64,000 nucleotides of DNA from an uncultured Pirellulaceae bacterium (GCA_937941455.1 CALDHM010000008.1:62001-126000); one strand, 5' to 3'. Shown: positions 53,039 to 62,228, numbered from the stretch's first letter. The notes: a model not told the origin generated them from the sequence alone. Translations and numbers: made by a program.

Positions 53039-54649
53039 ATGAAATTGAGGTTGCCGTTGGAAAGGATAGTTTGCGAAGGTGCCCGGCGTCGAGCCAGCAG
53101 AAAATCCTTGCTCGACGGCGGCCTGTTAGTCGCAATTCTCGCCGGCTTAATAATCTGGTGGTTTGGCCCTGATGCGCCCGCCAATGCTCCACAGGACGAT
53201 CGGGAGACGCTAGCGAAACGGCAGCAAGAATTGGCGGCCGAGTATCGCAGCCTCGAGGAAAAGCTATTCCAACTCCACGAAATCGAACGGGCGAGTAACC
53301 CGGACCGCAGCCGCCTGCTACAGCAGGCCTTAGTCACCTCGCAGCAGAGGAAAACGCTCGACGCACTGGCCGGGGCGGCGGACGCGTTGCAAAAGGGCAA
53401 ATTTGCCGACGCCGAAAAACTGCAGCAACGAGTGGCCGCCGAACTTACGGCGTTGATCGAGCTGCTACAGTCCGAGGTGAGTAGCCGTTCGTTGCGAGAT
53501 GCGCTCAAGCGGCATTTGGAGTATGCGCAAGAAATTGAACGGCTTTCCCGACTGCAACGCAACCTGCTGGCAAGGCTCGAGCAAAAGACTCCGCCAGATG
53601 AGTTGTCGATTGGACAATCGCAAACAGCGGAGCGGACCCGCAATCTGACCGAGAGGATTCGGCGCGATGAGCAAGGTTTCACCGGGAACCCAAGCGTCAA
53701 ATTCCAGGATCCCACAGCCGCCCCCTCCGATCCCACCCAGAGAAGTCAGGCGACCGAACGGGAGGCGGCCAACCTCGCAGCAGATGCCCTGTCGGCACCG
53801 TCTCTCGACAATCCAGTGCTGCAGCGGGTGCAAGCCGCCGAGGAGCAGATGCGCGAGGCAGCGGGCCGATTGAACGAGAGGAAACTCGATCCGGCGGCCG
53901 ATTCGATGCAACAAGCGGAACGGGAACTCGCCGAGGCCAAACGGCAACTCGACGAAATACTACGCCAAATGCGGGAAGAAGAACAAACCGTCGCCCTCAC
54001 ACGGCTCGAGGAACGCTTCCGCCGGATGCTTGAACGCCAGCTTAAGGTCAATGAGCAAACGGAGCGGATCGACCGAATCCCTGACAACGCTCGACTGACG
54101 GACTTCGAAATCACCTGCCGGAAACTCGTGAGCGACGAGCGGGAAATCCTCGCCGAGGCTGATAACGCCCTAGCCCTGCTCCGTGAGGATGGCACCGCGG
54201 TCGCGATCCCCGAAGCAGTCGATCAAATTCGCCGCGATCTTCAGCAGATCATCGACCAGCTCACCGACTTCAAAACGGGTGCCATCACTCGAGATATCCA
54301 ACAAGAGGTCGTCGAGACATTGACCTACCTGGTCGCGGTTATGGAAAAAGCTCAGGAGGACCTGCAAAACGAAATACGTCGCTGCGCAGAGGGAGAACCT
54401 GGATCGGCGCAACCGGGCGAACAGCCATTGGTGCAATCGCTGGCTGAGCTAAAATTGATTCGGCGACTTCAAGAGCGAATTCACGTTCGGCATCGGCGTT
54501 ATGCGGAACTGCTCGACGATCCAGGGGACTCCGTGGGTCGAGCCAGCCGCCAGGATGTGCGCGAGGCACTTCAGCGGCTTGCGGCACAACAACAAGAATT
54601 GGTCGAAGTCGCCCGAGAAATCGAGTTGCGGTCCCGAGAGAAAGAATGA
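53039..54649 (+). CDS. Membrane-anchored coiled-coil protein, first gene of the protease operon
   Basis: A 536-residue protein of unknown function. ATG 53039 with GGAGG about nine bases upstream. After a basic N-terminus a single transmembrane segment (LLVAILAGLIIWWFG, about 28-42) anchors it; the rest is almost entirely charged helix with heptad character, for example KRQQELAAEYRSLEEKLFQL, AEEQMREAAGRLNERKLDPA and REEEQTVALTRLEERFRRML. It should project as a long periplasmic coiled coil. Its stop overlaps the next ATG by four bases (ATGA). No known family; the neighbours suggest an envelope-spanning scaffold. Confidence 0.75.
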   Translation: MKLRLPLERIVCEGARRRASRKSLLDGGLLVAILAGLIIWWFGPDAPANAPQDDRETLAKRQQELAAEYRSLEEKLFQLHEIERASNPDRSRLLQQALVTSQQRKTLDALAGAADALQKGKFADAEKLQQRVAAELTALIELLQSEVSSRSLRDALKRHLEYAQEIERLSRLQRNLLARLEQKTPPDELSIGQSQTAERTRNLTERIRRDEQGFTGNPSVKFQDPTAAPSDPTQRSQATEREAANLAADALSAPSLDNPVLQRVQAAEEQMREAAGRLNERKLDPAADSMQQAERELAEAKRQLDEILRQMREEEQTVALTRLEERFRRMLERQLKVNEQTERIDRIPDNARLTDFEITCRKLVSDEREILAEADNALALLREDGTAVAIPEAVDQIRRDLQQIIDQLTDFKTGAITRDIQQEVVETLTYLVAVMEKAQEDLQNEIRRCAEGEPGSAQPGEQPLVQSLAELKLIRRLQERIHVRHRRYAELLDDPGDSVGRASRQDVREALQRLAAQQQELVEVAREIELRSREKE

Positions 54650-55749
54650 ATCATTCGCTTACCCTGCGATGCGGCAACCGCCACCGTGGCCTTCAGCCCA
54701 GCTTGCGCTGCGGCCAAGCCGCCGTGGTGCTACTGATCCTGATCAGCTGGCCCGCGAGCCTGTTGGCACAGGCCGACCGCACACGAACCGCCGTTGCGTC
54801 GTGGCATCTTCCCACGGTGTCGCAAGTTTCGCAAGCCTACGAGGCTTGGTTGCAAACGCGCTCGCTCCCGGCGTCGCGGCGTGCTGCCTTGCTCGACCAG
54901 TGGGAGTCGCAAGCTGCCGTGAATTCCAAAGAGCCTCTGCTCGAAGAATTGATCGCGGCGATCGTCAGGGCGCGGCCGGAGCTCGGCGAACTGGTGCAGC
55001 GCATTGAGCTCACCCGCGAAAGCGTCGATCCATTGCTCCCTGACCGTCTGGACGACTTGCGGAACGATCCCTTTTGCGCCAATCACTTGCGTTTGTTGGC
55101 GATGGTCCGCTGGAGTAGCCTCGGACTTTATGATGAGGCGCTCGCGATCGCCGAAGGCTTGGAGCCTTCCAGCGTGCTCCAGCCTCAACTGTTGCTGCTC
55201 CACAGGGCGATCGCGCATCACCAATTGGCGCATCAAGGACCGGCTCTGACGATGACCCGACTGCTGTTGGAGCAACAAGAATCCCTGCCGCGCCGATTCG
55301 TCGTGATGGCCGAGCTGATCGGGCGCGACTTCGAAAATTTCCAACCGAACAGTTTGGATGAAATTATTCGGCTCATGCAGGACACGCAGCGGCGAACGCG
55401 ACTGCATCGGGCGGGCCGGACCGTCTTGCAGCAAGAAGCCGAGGTGCTGGACAGGCTCGATCGCCTGATCGAGCAACTTGAGGACGAACAGCGAACAAAT
55501 CGCCAAGCGAAACAAGTCCTGGCGTCGGGGCCCCAACAGCCGCTTGACACAAGCCGCAAGGTCGAAGGCAAAGGTTCGGGGGACGTAGCCGCCAAGACCC
55601 TGCCCAAGGGAGGAAACTGGGGCGACATTCCGCCGGAGGAGAAAGCGGCGACGTTGGCCGAAATGACACGCGATCTGCCCCCCCACTTTCGCTCGATCGT
55701 CGAAGAGTATTTTCGCAACCTGGCTAAGGAGCAAGACGATGACCGGTGA
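54646..55749 (+). CDS. Secreted helical protein of unknown function
   Basis: A 367-residue protein with a signal peptide (LRCGQAAVVLLILISWPASL then L-A-Q-A). The mature part is helical repeats that look TPR/HEAT-like (LRLLAMVRWSSLGLYDEALA, IAEGLEPSSVLQPQLLLLHR) and then a coiled stretch (EAEVLDRLDRLIEQLEDEQR). The C-terminus, PPHFRSIVEEYFRNLAKEQD, looks like a conserved tail I associate with planctomycete proteins. It overlaps the following gene by 11 bases. No catalytic motif was seen. Confidence 0.72.
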   Translation: MNHSLTLRCGNRHRGLQPSLRCGQAAVVLLILISWPASLLAQADRTRTAVASWHLPTVSQVSQAYEAWLQTRSLPASRRAALLDQWESQAAVNSKEPLLEELIAAIVRARPELGELVQRIELTRESVDPLLPDRLDDLRNDPFCANHLRLLAMVRWSSLGLYDEALAIAEGLEPSSVLQPQLLLLHRAIAHHQLAHQGPALTMTRLLLEQQESLPRRFVVMAELIGRDFENFQPNSLDEIIRLMQDTQRRTRLHRAGRTVLQQEAEVLDRLDRLIEQLEDEQRTNRQAKQVLASGPQQPLDTSRKVEGKGSGDVAAKTLPKGGNWGDIPPEEKAATLAEMTRDLPPHFRSIVEEYFRNLAKEQDDDR

Positions 55750-57070
55750 CCGATTCGTCGACGAAGGGCCGGGTCGAGGTGCTTGCCGCTTGGTTCCACC
55801 GGTTTGGCGACGCTTGCTCGCCGCGACGGTTTGGACCGCGGTGGTTGCCAACACGGTTGCTGTGGCTCATGGCCAAGCGACGTGGCAGATTGAATTAGCC
55901 GACGGTCAAACCATCGCAGCAGACTCATGGTCCTTGCAAAACGACAAAATCAGAGTCTTCGTCGCGGCGGAACAGCGTGAATGGGAGGTCAGTTTCGTCC
56001 AGCGGGTGACGAATTCCAATCTCGAGATTGGTCAATTCACCGCCCCATGGCAAATCGGGCTTCGCGATGGCGGCGTTTTGCAGTGCCGGGATTTCAGCGG
56101 GCTCGACCGTACGCTCCGGTTTCAGTTAGCCTGCGGCTGCCCGGCCGAGTTGCCGCGCAGCGAGGTGCGATTTTTGCGACGAATAAACGAGCAGGGCCAG
56201 CCGCTGGCCGCATCAGAATGGGAGGCGCGTCTCGCGGGAGATCTGCCGGAGGGGGACTTGATCGCGGTCCAGCGAGCTGCGGTCCTCCGCTGGGTCGAGG
56301 GCTATGTCGGGGCGATCCAAGATGATGCGGTCGAATTGACGATCGCGGACAAGACGGCCCCGATTCCCCTCGATCGCATCGAAGGTTTGATCTTCGAGTC
56401 GAAACCATTAGTGACCAAGGTTTCGCCTCAGGTCACCGTCGAATTTGGGGACGGCGGCCTTCTCCAACTGGCTCAACTTACCTGCGACGCTGAAAATCTT
56501 CTGGCGGTGACGCTGCGCGGGTCGACCATGTCTCTACCGTTGCACCATATCAAAGCCGTAGATTGGGGGACGCATCGGCGACAATGGCTGAGCGACCTGA
56601 CGCCCAGCACGCTCGACTGGCAACCTCTATTAGCCTCGGTGGCGACGGTCCCAGCCTTGCGGCGATTCAATCTCCCGCGGCTCGATCGCTCGATCGATGG
56701 TTCGCCACTTGCTTTGGAGATCCGCCGTCGCGAGCATCTGCAGGAAATCGGTCAAATCGAGAACTTTTCCCGCGGCGTGGCGATGCCGGGGGGGAGCCGT
56801 ATCGCGTTCCCGCTGAATGGAGAATTTCGAAAACTGACTGGAATTTTGGGGGTGGCTCCAGTGCCGGTGCGCAGTCAGGTCCGCTTGCTCATCAGCGGCG
56901 ACGGTCGAGAATTGTTCAACCATGTCTTTGATCCGCGGGTCGAGCCCTGGGCGATTCCGGTCAATATCGATGTCGGTGGCGTGAACCGCCTGCTATTCGT
57001 CGTCGATTATCACGACGGCAGTAGTGTCGGCGATCTGATTCATTTTGGTCAAGCGGAACTTTGGAAATAG
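55739..57070 (+). CDS. Secreted beta-rich protein of unknown function
   Basis: A 443-residue protein. A hydrophobic segment (LLAATVWTAVVANTVAVAHG) ending A-H-G-Q-A makes a late signal peptide after a long N-region, so the true start may be inside the frame. The body is mostly beta (W-Q-I-E-L-A-D-G-Q-T, IGLRDGGVLQCRDFSG, ITVEFGDGGLL-like repeats), and the last ~130 residues (RIAFPLNGEFRKLTGILG, QVRLLISGDGRELFNHVFDP, NRLLFVVDYHDGSSVGD) look like an NPCBM-type sugar-binding module by pattern. The start ATG 55739 overlaps the upstream gene. Function is unknown. Confidence 0.7.
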   Translation: MTGDRFVDEGPGRGACRLVPPVWRRLLAATVWTAVVANTVAVAHGQATWQIELADGQTIAADSWSLQNDKIRVFVAAEQREWEVSFVQRVTNSNLEIGQFTAPWQIGLRDGGVLQCRDFSGLDRTLRFQLACGCPAELPRSEVRFLRRINEQGQPLAASEWEARLAGDLPEGDLIAVQRAAVLRWVEGYVGAIQDDAVELTIADKTAPIPLDRIEGLIFESKPLVTKVSPQVTVEFGDGGLLQLAQLTCDAENLLAVTLRGSTMSLPLHHIKAVDWGTHRRQWLSDLTPSTLDWQPLLASVATVPALRRFNLPRLDRSIDGSPLALEIRRREHLQEIGQIENFSRGVAMPGGSRIAFPLNGEFRKLTGILGVAPVPVRSQVRLLISGDGRELFNHVFDPRVEPWAIPVNIDVGGVNRLLFVVDYHDGSSVGDLIHFGQAELWK

Positions 57071-57083
57071 GCGGGGACTTCGC

Positions 57084-58805
57084 GTGAGCTGGCGAGATGT
57101 GATGTTGATGGCGATCATCGCCGTAGCGAACGGGCTCGCGCCCCGCCACTTGCACGCGCAAGCTGTTGAAATCCCGCCAGAGATCGAGCAAGCGGAGGCG
57201 GCGCGAATCGCCATGATTGCCAACGCGGTGCGGGGGACGATCTGTATCTTTGATCGACAGGGTGCGGGGGGGGGATCGGGGGTCATCGTTTCGGCGGATG
57301 GTTTCGCGCTGACGAATTACCATGTGGTGCAGCCGTGTGGACCGTTCATGAAATGCGGCTTGACCGATGGCCGCCTCTACGATGCCGTGCTGGTGGGACT
57401 GGATCCGACGGGGGATGTCGCGGTGATCAAGTTGATAGGCCGCGCCGATTTTCCCACGGCTCCTTGGGGCGACAGCGACGCCGTGGAGATCGGGGACCCA
57501 TGCTTTGCGATCGGCAATCCGTTTTTGCTGGCACAGGATTTCCAGCCGACGGTAACTCGGGGCATTATTTCGGGAAAGGGCCGTTATCAATACCCCGATG
57601 GAGGATTGCTGGAATACGCCGATTCTCTGCAAACCGACGCGGCCATCAATCCCGGCAATTCGGGTGGGCCGCTGTTCAACGAGCGAGGCGAAGTCGTCGG
57701 CATTAATGGCCGCTGCTCATTCGAAAAGCGGGGTCGAGTCAATGTCGGTGTCGGCTTCGCGATTTCGATCAACCAAATCAAGAAGTTCTACAGCCTGCTC
57801 AAGGGCGGCCACATCGTCGACCATGCGACTCTCGGGGCAACGTTCCGCGGCGGACCAGGGTACGAAATCCGCGTCAGCAATTTGTTGGAGTCCTCCGATG
57901 CTTACCGCCAAGGCCTTCGCTTCGACGATCGTTTGCTGAAGTTTGCTGGACGTGCGATGACATCGACCAATCAGTTCAAGAATTACTTGGAGACTTTTCC
58001 GAGAGGCTTTCGAGTACCCGTCGAAGTCGAACGCCAAGGTGCTGTGTTGTCGTTCATCATCGAATTGTCAGGGGTCCACGATCCGCAGTTTCTCGGGGAG
58101 GTCATGAGGGATTTTATGCCGAGCGAGAAAGCAACTCCCAGCGGAACGAGCGCGGAAGTTCCCGAGGAGGTGGCCAAACAGTTTCGAATTAAGTCGGGCT
58201 TTGCCAATTATCATTTCAATCGTCTGGAAACGCTGCGAGTCTGGCAGGTCTTTACAGGCCAGCGTGAGGTGAACCAGTTTCGCGGTAAGTGGCAGATTGA
58301 GGGCAACCTTGGCGACCAACGTTGCCAGATCGTTCTCGACCAACAGCGGTCTGGTCTGCAGTTGCCCGGGCGAATCGAGTTGTTTGACGAACAGATCCCC
58401 AATGCCGAAACGGCTCCGTCGCTCGAGTTTGATACGCTGATTGGCTTGCACGCCCTGCGGACGCTCGTCGTCGATGGTCCCGCTGGTTTTGGCGAATTGA
58501 ACTATGCCGGGAAATTTCCTGTGCCCGAACGCCGGATCGACTGCGAGGTCCTCTCGGCCGTGGTTGGCTCGGCGACAGTGAAGTTCTTTTTTTCCGAAGA
58601 TCTTTCCCGAGTTGAGTGTCTGGAGATCGACGACGGGGAACGATTCTGTCGCAGTCGCCTGTGGGCACTCGAGCCGATGGCCGCAGACCATTGGCCTTTG
58701 GCAGGCCGGTATCGCATTGACGCTGCAGATGGTTCATCGTCGATCGAGATTCGCGAAATGCGTTGGCAATCGGCCCGAGCGCAGGGGAAAGGTGAACAAC
58801 CGTGA
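57084..58805 (+). CDS. HtrA-like trypsin-family (S1C) protease, active-site triad intact
   Basis: A 573-residue secreted serine protease. GTG 57084 with GGGGA upstream gives a signal peptide (MLMAIIAVANGLAPRHLHAQ); the longer frame overlaps the previous gene. The triad is complete: H80 in TNYHVVQ, D111 in PTGDVAVIKL and S193 in NPGNSGGPLF. A PDZ-like domain follows (about 265-335, VSNLLESSDAYRQGLRFDDR). The C-terminal ~210 residues (after DPQFLGEVMRDFMP) are a domain I do not recognise, with two repeat-like beta stretches. It is the only apparently active member of the three HtrA-like proteins here. Confidence 0.88.
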   Translation: MSWRDVMLMAIIAVANGLAPRHLHAQAVEIPPEIEQAEAARIAMIANAVRGTICIFDRQGAGGGSGVIVSADGFALTNYHVVQPCGPFMKCGLTDGRLYDAVLVGLDPTGDVAVIKLIGRADFPTAPWGDSDAVEIGDPCFAIGNPFLLAQDFQPTVTRGIISGKGRYQYPDGGLLEYADSLQTDAAINPGNSGGPLFNERGEVVGINGRCSFEKRGRVNVGVGFAISINQIKKFYSLLKGGHIVDHATLGATFRGGPGYEIRVSNLLESSDAYRQGLRFDDRLLKFAGRAMTSTNQFKNYLETFPRGFRVPVEVERQGAVLSFIIELSGVHDPQFLGEVMRDFMPSEKATPSGTSAEVPEEVAKQFRIKSGFANYHFNRLETLRVWQVFTGQREVNQFRGKWQIEGNLGDQRCQIVLDQQRSGLQLPGRIELFDEQIPNAETAPSLEFDTLIGLHALRTLVVDGPAGFGELNYAGKFPVPERRIDCEVLSAVVGSATVKFFFSEDLSRVECLEIDDGERFCRSRLWALEPMAADHWPLAGRYRIDAADGSSSIEIREMRWQSARAQGKGEQP

Positions 58806-59923
58806 TGTGCAGCGCCTCAACAAACAGCACGTGCCAGCGTAGGCGTGTCGACCATGCGGTGACATCGTTGGGGAGCCTAGGGGTGGCGGTAGCTTCTTGG
58901 CTGCCTCATTGGAAAGATTTGATGTGCCGCTTGAGCGTGCTCGTTTTGTGGTGCTTGCTACCAGGAAGTGATGCCAATCTGGTCGGCCAGATTCACCATC
59001 CATCGTCACCGATCGCAGCCTTGAAAGAGCGTGTCGTCAAAATCTTTGGCAGTGGCGGACTGCGGGGTTTGGAGGCTTATCAATCCGGTTTGTTGATCAC
59101 CGACAATGGCTACATCGTGACCGTGTGGAGTCCCGTGCTCGACTCCAGTCGGCTCCGCGTGGTTTTGCATGACGGACGCAATTACGCCGCAACGATTCAT
59201 CAATTCGACTCACGCAGCGAGTTGGCAGTTCTCAAAATCGAGGAACAAGGGCTGCCCTGCTTCGACCTCTCCCAAGTCGTCAAACCCGTCCCAGGGACGA
59301 CTGTCTACGTCGGTAGCAACCTGTTTGGAATTGCGACCGGCGAAGAATCGATCTCGGTCATGAAAGGGGTGGTGGTCGCCATCGCTCCGCTTCACGCCCG
59401 GCGGGGGACGTTTGAAATCGCCTATCGCCAGCCCGTATTGATCTTGGATACCATTACGAGCAACCCGGGGGCTGCCGGAGGGGCAATTGTCGATAGCCGC
59501 GGACATCTCGTAGGTATGATCGGCAAGGAAGCACAATGCGCTCGCACCGCGGCCTGGCTTAATTATGGCTATCTCCTGGAAGAAATCAGGGGAAACGTCG
59601 CCGAATTGATCGAGCGGCGGCCAAGGTCTGCGGCAAATGGGCGGCGGCAGACTGAGCATTGGACCTGCGAGATGCTGGGAATTCAACTCATCCCAGCGGT
59701 CGTCCCCCGTACGCCACCGTTTGTTGATCGTCTCGATCCGCGCGGTGCCGCCGCCGGGATCGGCTTGGCGATCGATGATCTGGTCGTGGAAGTCAATGGC
59801 GTGACCATAGCGACCATTGACGATTTTCAGCGTGCCATCCGAGAGATCGGGCGCGATGTCGCCTTGCGACTGACTGTCCAGCGCGGTGGCGAGTTCAAAA
59901 CGTTTATGATTTCGGGGCGTTGA
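58805..59923 (+). CDS. HtrA-like pseudoprotease (triad lost) with PDZ domain
   Basis: A 372-residue HtrA relative. It keeps the fold: ITDNGYIVTVWSPVLDSSRL, LAVLKIEEQG, IAYRQPVLILDTITSNPGAA then G-G-A-I-V-D. But the His position reads T-V-W-S in place of N-x-H, the Asp becomes Glu (SELAVLKI), and the Ser block is G-A-A-G-G instead of G-N-S-G-G, so it cannot be a protease by this mechanism. A C-terminal PDZ (VDRLDPRGAAAGIGLAIDDL) remains. The ATG at 58805 overlaps the upstream stop; ATG 58922 (before CRLSVLVLWCLLPGSDANLV) is an alternative start with signal peptide. Confidence 0.8.
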   Translation: MCSASTNSTCQRRRVDHAVTSLGSLGVAVASWLPHWKDLMCRLSVLVLWCLLPGSDANLVGQIHHPSSPIAALKERVVKIFGSGGLRGLEAYQSGLLITDNGYIVTVWSPVLDSSRLRVVLHDGRNYAATIHQFDSRSELAVLKIEEQGLPCFDLSQVVKPVPGTTVYVGSNLFGIATGEESISVMKGVVVAIAPLHARRGTFEIAYRQPVLILDTITSNPGAAGGAIVDSRGHLVGMIGKEAQCARTAAWLNYGYLLEEIRGNVAELIERRPRSAANGRRQTEHWTCEMLGIQLIPAVVPRTPPFVDRLDPRGAAAGIGLAIDDLVVEVNGVTIATIDDFQRAIREIGRDVALRLTVQRGGEFKTFMISGR

Positions 59924-59926
59924 TCG

Positions 59927-61849
59927 ATGGCAAAAGTTCGCCAAGTCGCGACGCTGCTGATGCTGGCTACGATTTCCCTCGGATGCCATAGTGTTACGGG
60001 GCAAACGTTGCAAGATTCGTTCGATGCCACGGTTCAGCGAGCCGTGCAAAAAATTTCTGCGTCGGTTGTGCAACTGGAGGTTCTGCGCGACGAGCTCGGC
60101 ACCGCCCGAGCCGACTTGGCCAGCGGGCCATGGTCGGCCGTGGTCCTGGGACCGGACGGATGGTTCGTGACGTCGTCTGCCAATTTAGGGACCGGTGTTC
60201 GCGCGATTGCCGTGCGCACAGCCGACAAGGAATTAGTTCCGTTGGAATTGGTCGGATATGACGAAGTCTGCCAGTTGGCGTTGTTGAAAGGTCCACCTAA
60301 GACATGGCCTGCCCCAGTCGCAGCCGACAGCTCCCGCGTCCCCGTCGGCGCTACTGCCATCGCGGTGGGGAGGTTTTTTCAGGCTGATCAACCCACCGTC
60401 TCCGTCGGGATTATTAGCGCAAAAGCTCGTTTCTCGGGGCGCGCCCTACAGACCGATGCCAAGGTCTCACCGCGGAATTACGGTGAAGCACTGGGAAATC
60501 TTGCTGGAGAAATTGTGGGGGTCATTGTTCCCTTGGGAGCTCGTCCGTCGACTGACTTGACGAGCGGAACCGATTGGTACGATTCGGGGATTGGATTTGC
60601 GATCCCGCTCGACGGAATCTTGCAGCGATTGCCGCGATGGCAGACTTGCAGGAACTTGCGGAGCGGCAAGTCGGGTATTGAATTGGAGCGGCCCTCGGCA
60701 CTTTATGATCCCCCCACAGTCGCGGTTTGCTGGCCGGGCTCTCCGGCAGCGAAACTGGGCATTAAGTCCAACGATCGCGTTCTAAGTATTGATGGTCGGT
60801 CGGTTGAGACGGTTGCGAAATTTCAATTCCACATGGATTGCCGCTATGCTGGCGATGATGTTGACCTGGAATGGGTAAACTCTGCAGGGGACCGCCATCA
60901 AGGCCGCATCGAACTGGTTGCTGATTTGCCGGAATACAGCCCCGCCGCCTTGGGGATTGTGCCGAATCGAACGGCCGACGATCGGCTTTTAGTTGCGACC
61001 GTAGAACCGAAATCCGCCGCTGATGCGGCCGGTATCGGAGGCGGAGACGAGCTGTTATCCATCGCGAAGGAGCGGCTCACAAGCTGGGAGCAGTTGCACA
61101 AAATTCTGCAACAAAAACTGCCGGGGGATGTCTTGTCAGTGGAGCTGCGGCGAGAGGGGGGCGACATGCTTGTCCAAAACGTACGAATTGGCCGGCGATC
61201 AGCGGCTCCCCTGGATTGCGACATGCCTGCCGAACAGTACGCGGTCAAAATTCAGGATATCAAGTTCACCGATTTTCCTCATCGTTGTTGGCAACTCGAC
61301 TCGGTGGCGCCCCAAGGGACACGCAAACCCGTGCTACTTTGGCTCGATAAACCTGGCCGCCAAAATCGCGACGACTTGCTTCGACGTTGGCCGGGTCTGC
61401 GAACGGTTGGCGCCCGAGTCGTCGTGATTGAATCGTGGCGTGACGACCGCTGGCTGCCCGACGACCTGGGGGTCATCGAGCGGTTGTTACTGGGCTTGGC
61501 TCGCGATGCAGAAATCGATCCCGCTCGAATCGCACTGGGTGGCGAAAAGGGGGGGGCGGTGCTGGCTTGTCTCGCGGCCCAGCAGTACCGTGAGCGAGTC
61601 ACGGGACTGGTCGTCAGCGATGTCGCGCTAACCTCGTTGCCCGGTCCGATCCTAGCCCGTCCAGGTCGGCCGTTGCTGCTCTTGGAAATAAGGGGAACGA
61701 ACCTGAACGCTGGCGGCAACGAGGTTGCCGATCCAACGGATTGGCTAAGCTGGACGATTCCCCGCGCGATGCTCGAAGGGACGGCGATTGACGAGCCAGA
61801 GGTCAATCGGCGATTGCTGCGTTGGCTGGAAGCGCTCGACCGACTTTGA
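59927..61849 (+). CDS. HtrA-like pseudoprotease with two PDZ domains and a hydrolase-like C-terminus
   Basis: A 640-residue secreted protein starting three bases after the previous stop. A signal peptide (VATLLMLATISLGCHSVTGQ) precedes a trypsin-like domain with no triad: the His site is FVTSSANLG, the Asp site is VCQLALLKG and the Ser site SPRNYGEAL. Two PDZ-like repeats follow: CWPGSPAAKLGIKSNDRVLS and PKSAADAAGIGGGDELLSIA. The last ~170 residues resemble an alpha/beta hydrolase in which the nucleophile elbow is GGEKGGAVLACLAAQQY, lacking the Ser. The protein is probably a scaffold or sensor of the protease system. Confidence 0.78.
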   Translation: MAKVRQVATLLMLATISLGCHSVTGQTLQDSFDATVQRAVQKISASVVQLEVLRDELGTARADLASGPWSAVVLGPDGWFVTSSANLGTGVRAIAVRTADKELVPLELVGYDEVCQLALLKGPPKTWPAPVAADSSRVPVGATAIAVGRFFQADQPTVSVGIISAKARFSGRALQTDAKVSPRNYGEALGNLAGEIVGVIVPLGARPSTDLTSGTDWYDSGIGFAIPLDGILQRLPRWQTCRNLRSGKSGIELERPSALYDPPTVAVCWPGSPAAKLGIKSNDRVLSIDGRSVETVAKFQFHMDCRYAGDDVDLEWVNSAGDRHQGRIELVADLPEYSPAALGIVPNRTADDRLLVATVEPKSAADAAGIGGGDELLSIAKERLTSWEQLHKILQQKLPGDVLSVELRREGGDMLVQNVRIGRRSAAPLDCDMPAEQYAVKIQDIKFTDFPHRCWQLDSVAPQGTRKPVLLWLDKPGRQNRDDLLRRWPGLRTVGARVVVIESWRDDRWLPDDLGVIERLLLGLARDAEIDPARIALGGEKGGAVLACLAAQQYRERVTGLVVSDVALTSLPGPILARPGRPLLLLEIRGTNLNAGGNEVADPTDWLSWTIPRAMLEGTAIDEPEVNRRLLRWLEALDRL

Positions 61850-62228
61850 AGGGATTCACGAACGCTCCTGCAAGAAGGCTCATCGACGGGGTAAGAAGCG
61901 AACCCTCTCCGACCCGGACGGGCCTCCTCTCCCAGAGGCAGAAAGGAATTTTTCAGAGCAAGGTCCATTCAGCTAGTTTTGTAAACTAACCGATTTTCCA
62001 TCCAGCCGACGTCGCATCCGACCACATTCGCATCCAACCACTTTCGCATCCGACCGATTCTGTCGTTTAGCCAGCTTTGTCGTCCAGCCAATGAAGTGGT
62101 CGCTTAGTTTTTGGTTGGGGATGCAACCAGGCTGTGTTCCAAAAACGATCAGCCGGAACGCGGTTGCGTCCAGTTTTCGCGTGATCCGCGGGCCAGTGCC
62201 CCAGCGTTTTACAGATTTGGCATCGAGC
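61850..62228. other. Intergenic region with short tandem repeats
   Basis: About 380 bases after the protease operon. It holds four degenerate ~15-base tandem units at 62001-62056 and no supported gene. No strong terminator follows the operon, although one would be expected. Confidence 0.45.
62001..62056 (+). repeat. Short tandem repeat, period about 15
   Basis: Units read CATCCAGCCGAC, GTCGCATCCGACCAC, ATTCGCATCCAACCAC and TTTCGCATCCGACCG. They vary by one or two bases and lack spacers, so they are not CRISPR. They lie in the gap after the protease operon. Confidence 0.6.

Noticed and set aside
59927-60010. Lipoprotein signal on the last pseudoprotease
   Set aside because: The cysteine context is S-L-G-C, which lacks the usual L/V/I at -3; a normal signal peptide ending T-G-Q fits better.
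62001-62056. Possible CRISPR array
   Set aside because: Units are 12-16 bases, contiguous and without spacers; not a CRISPR pattern.
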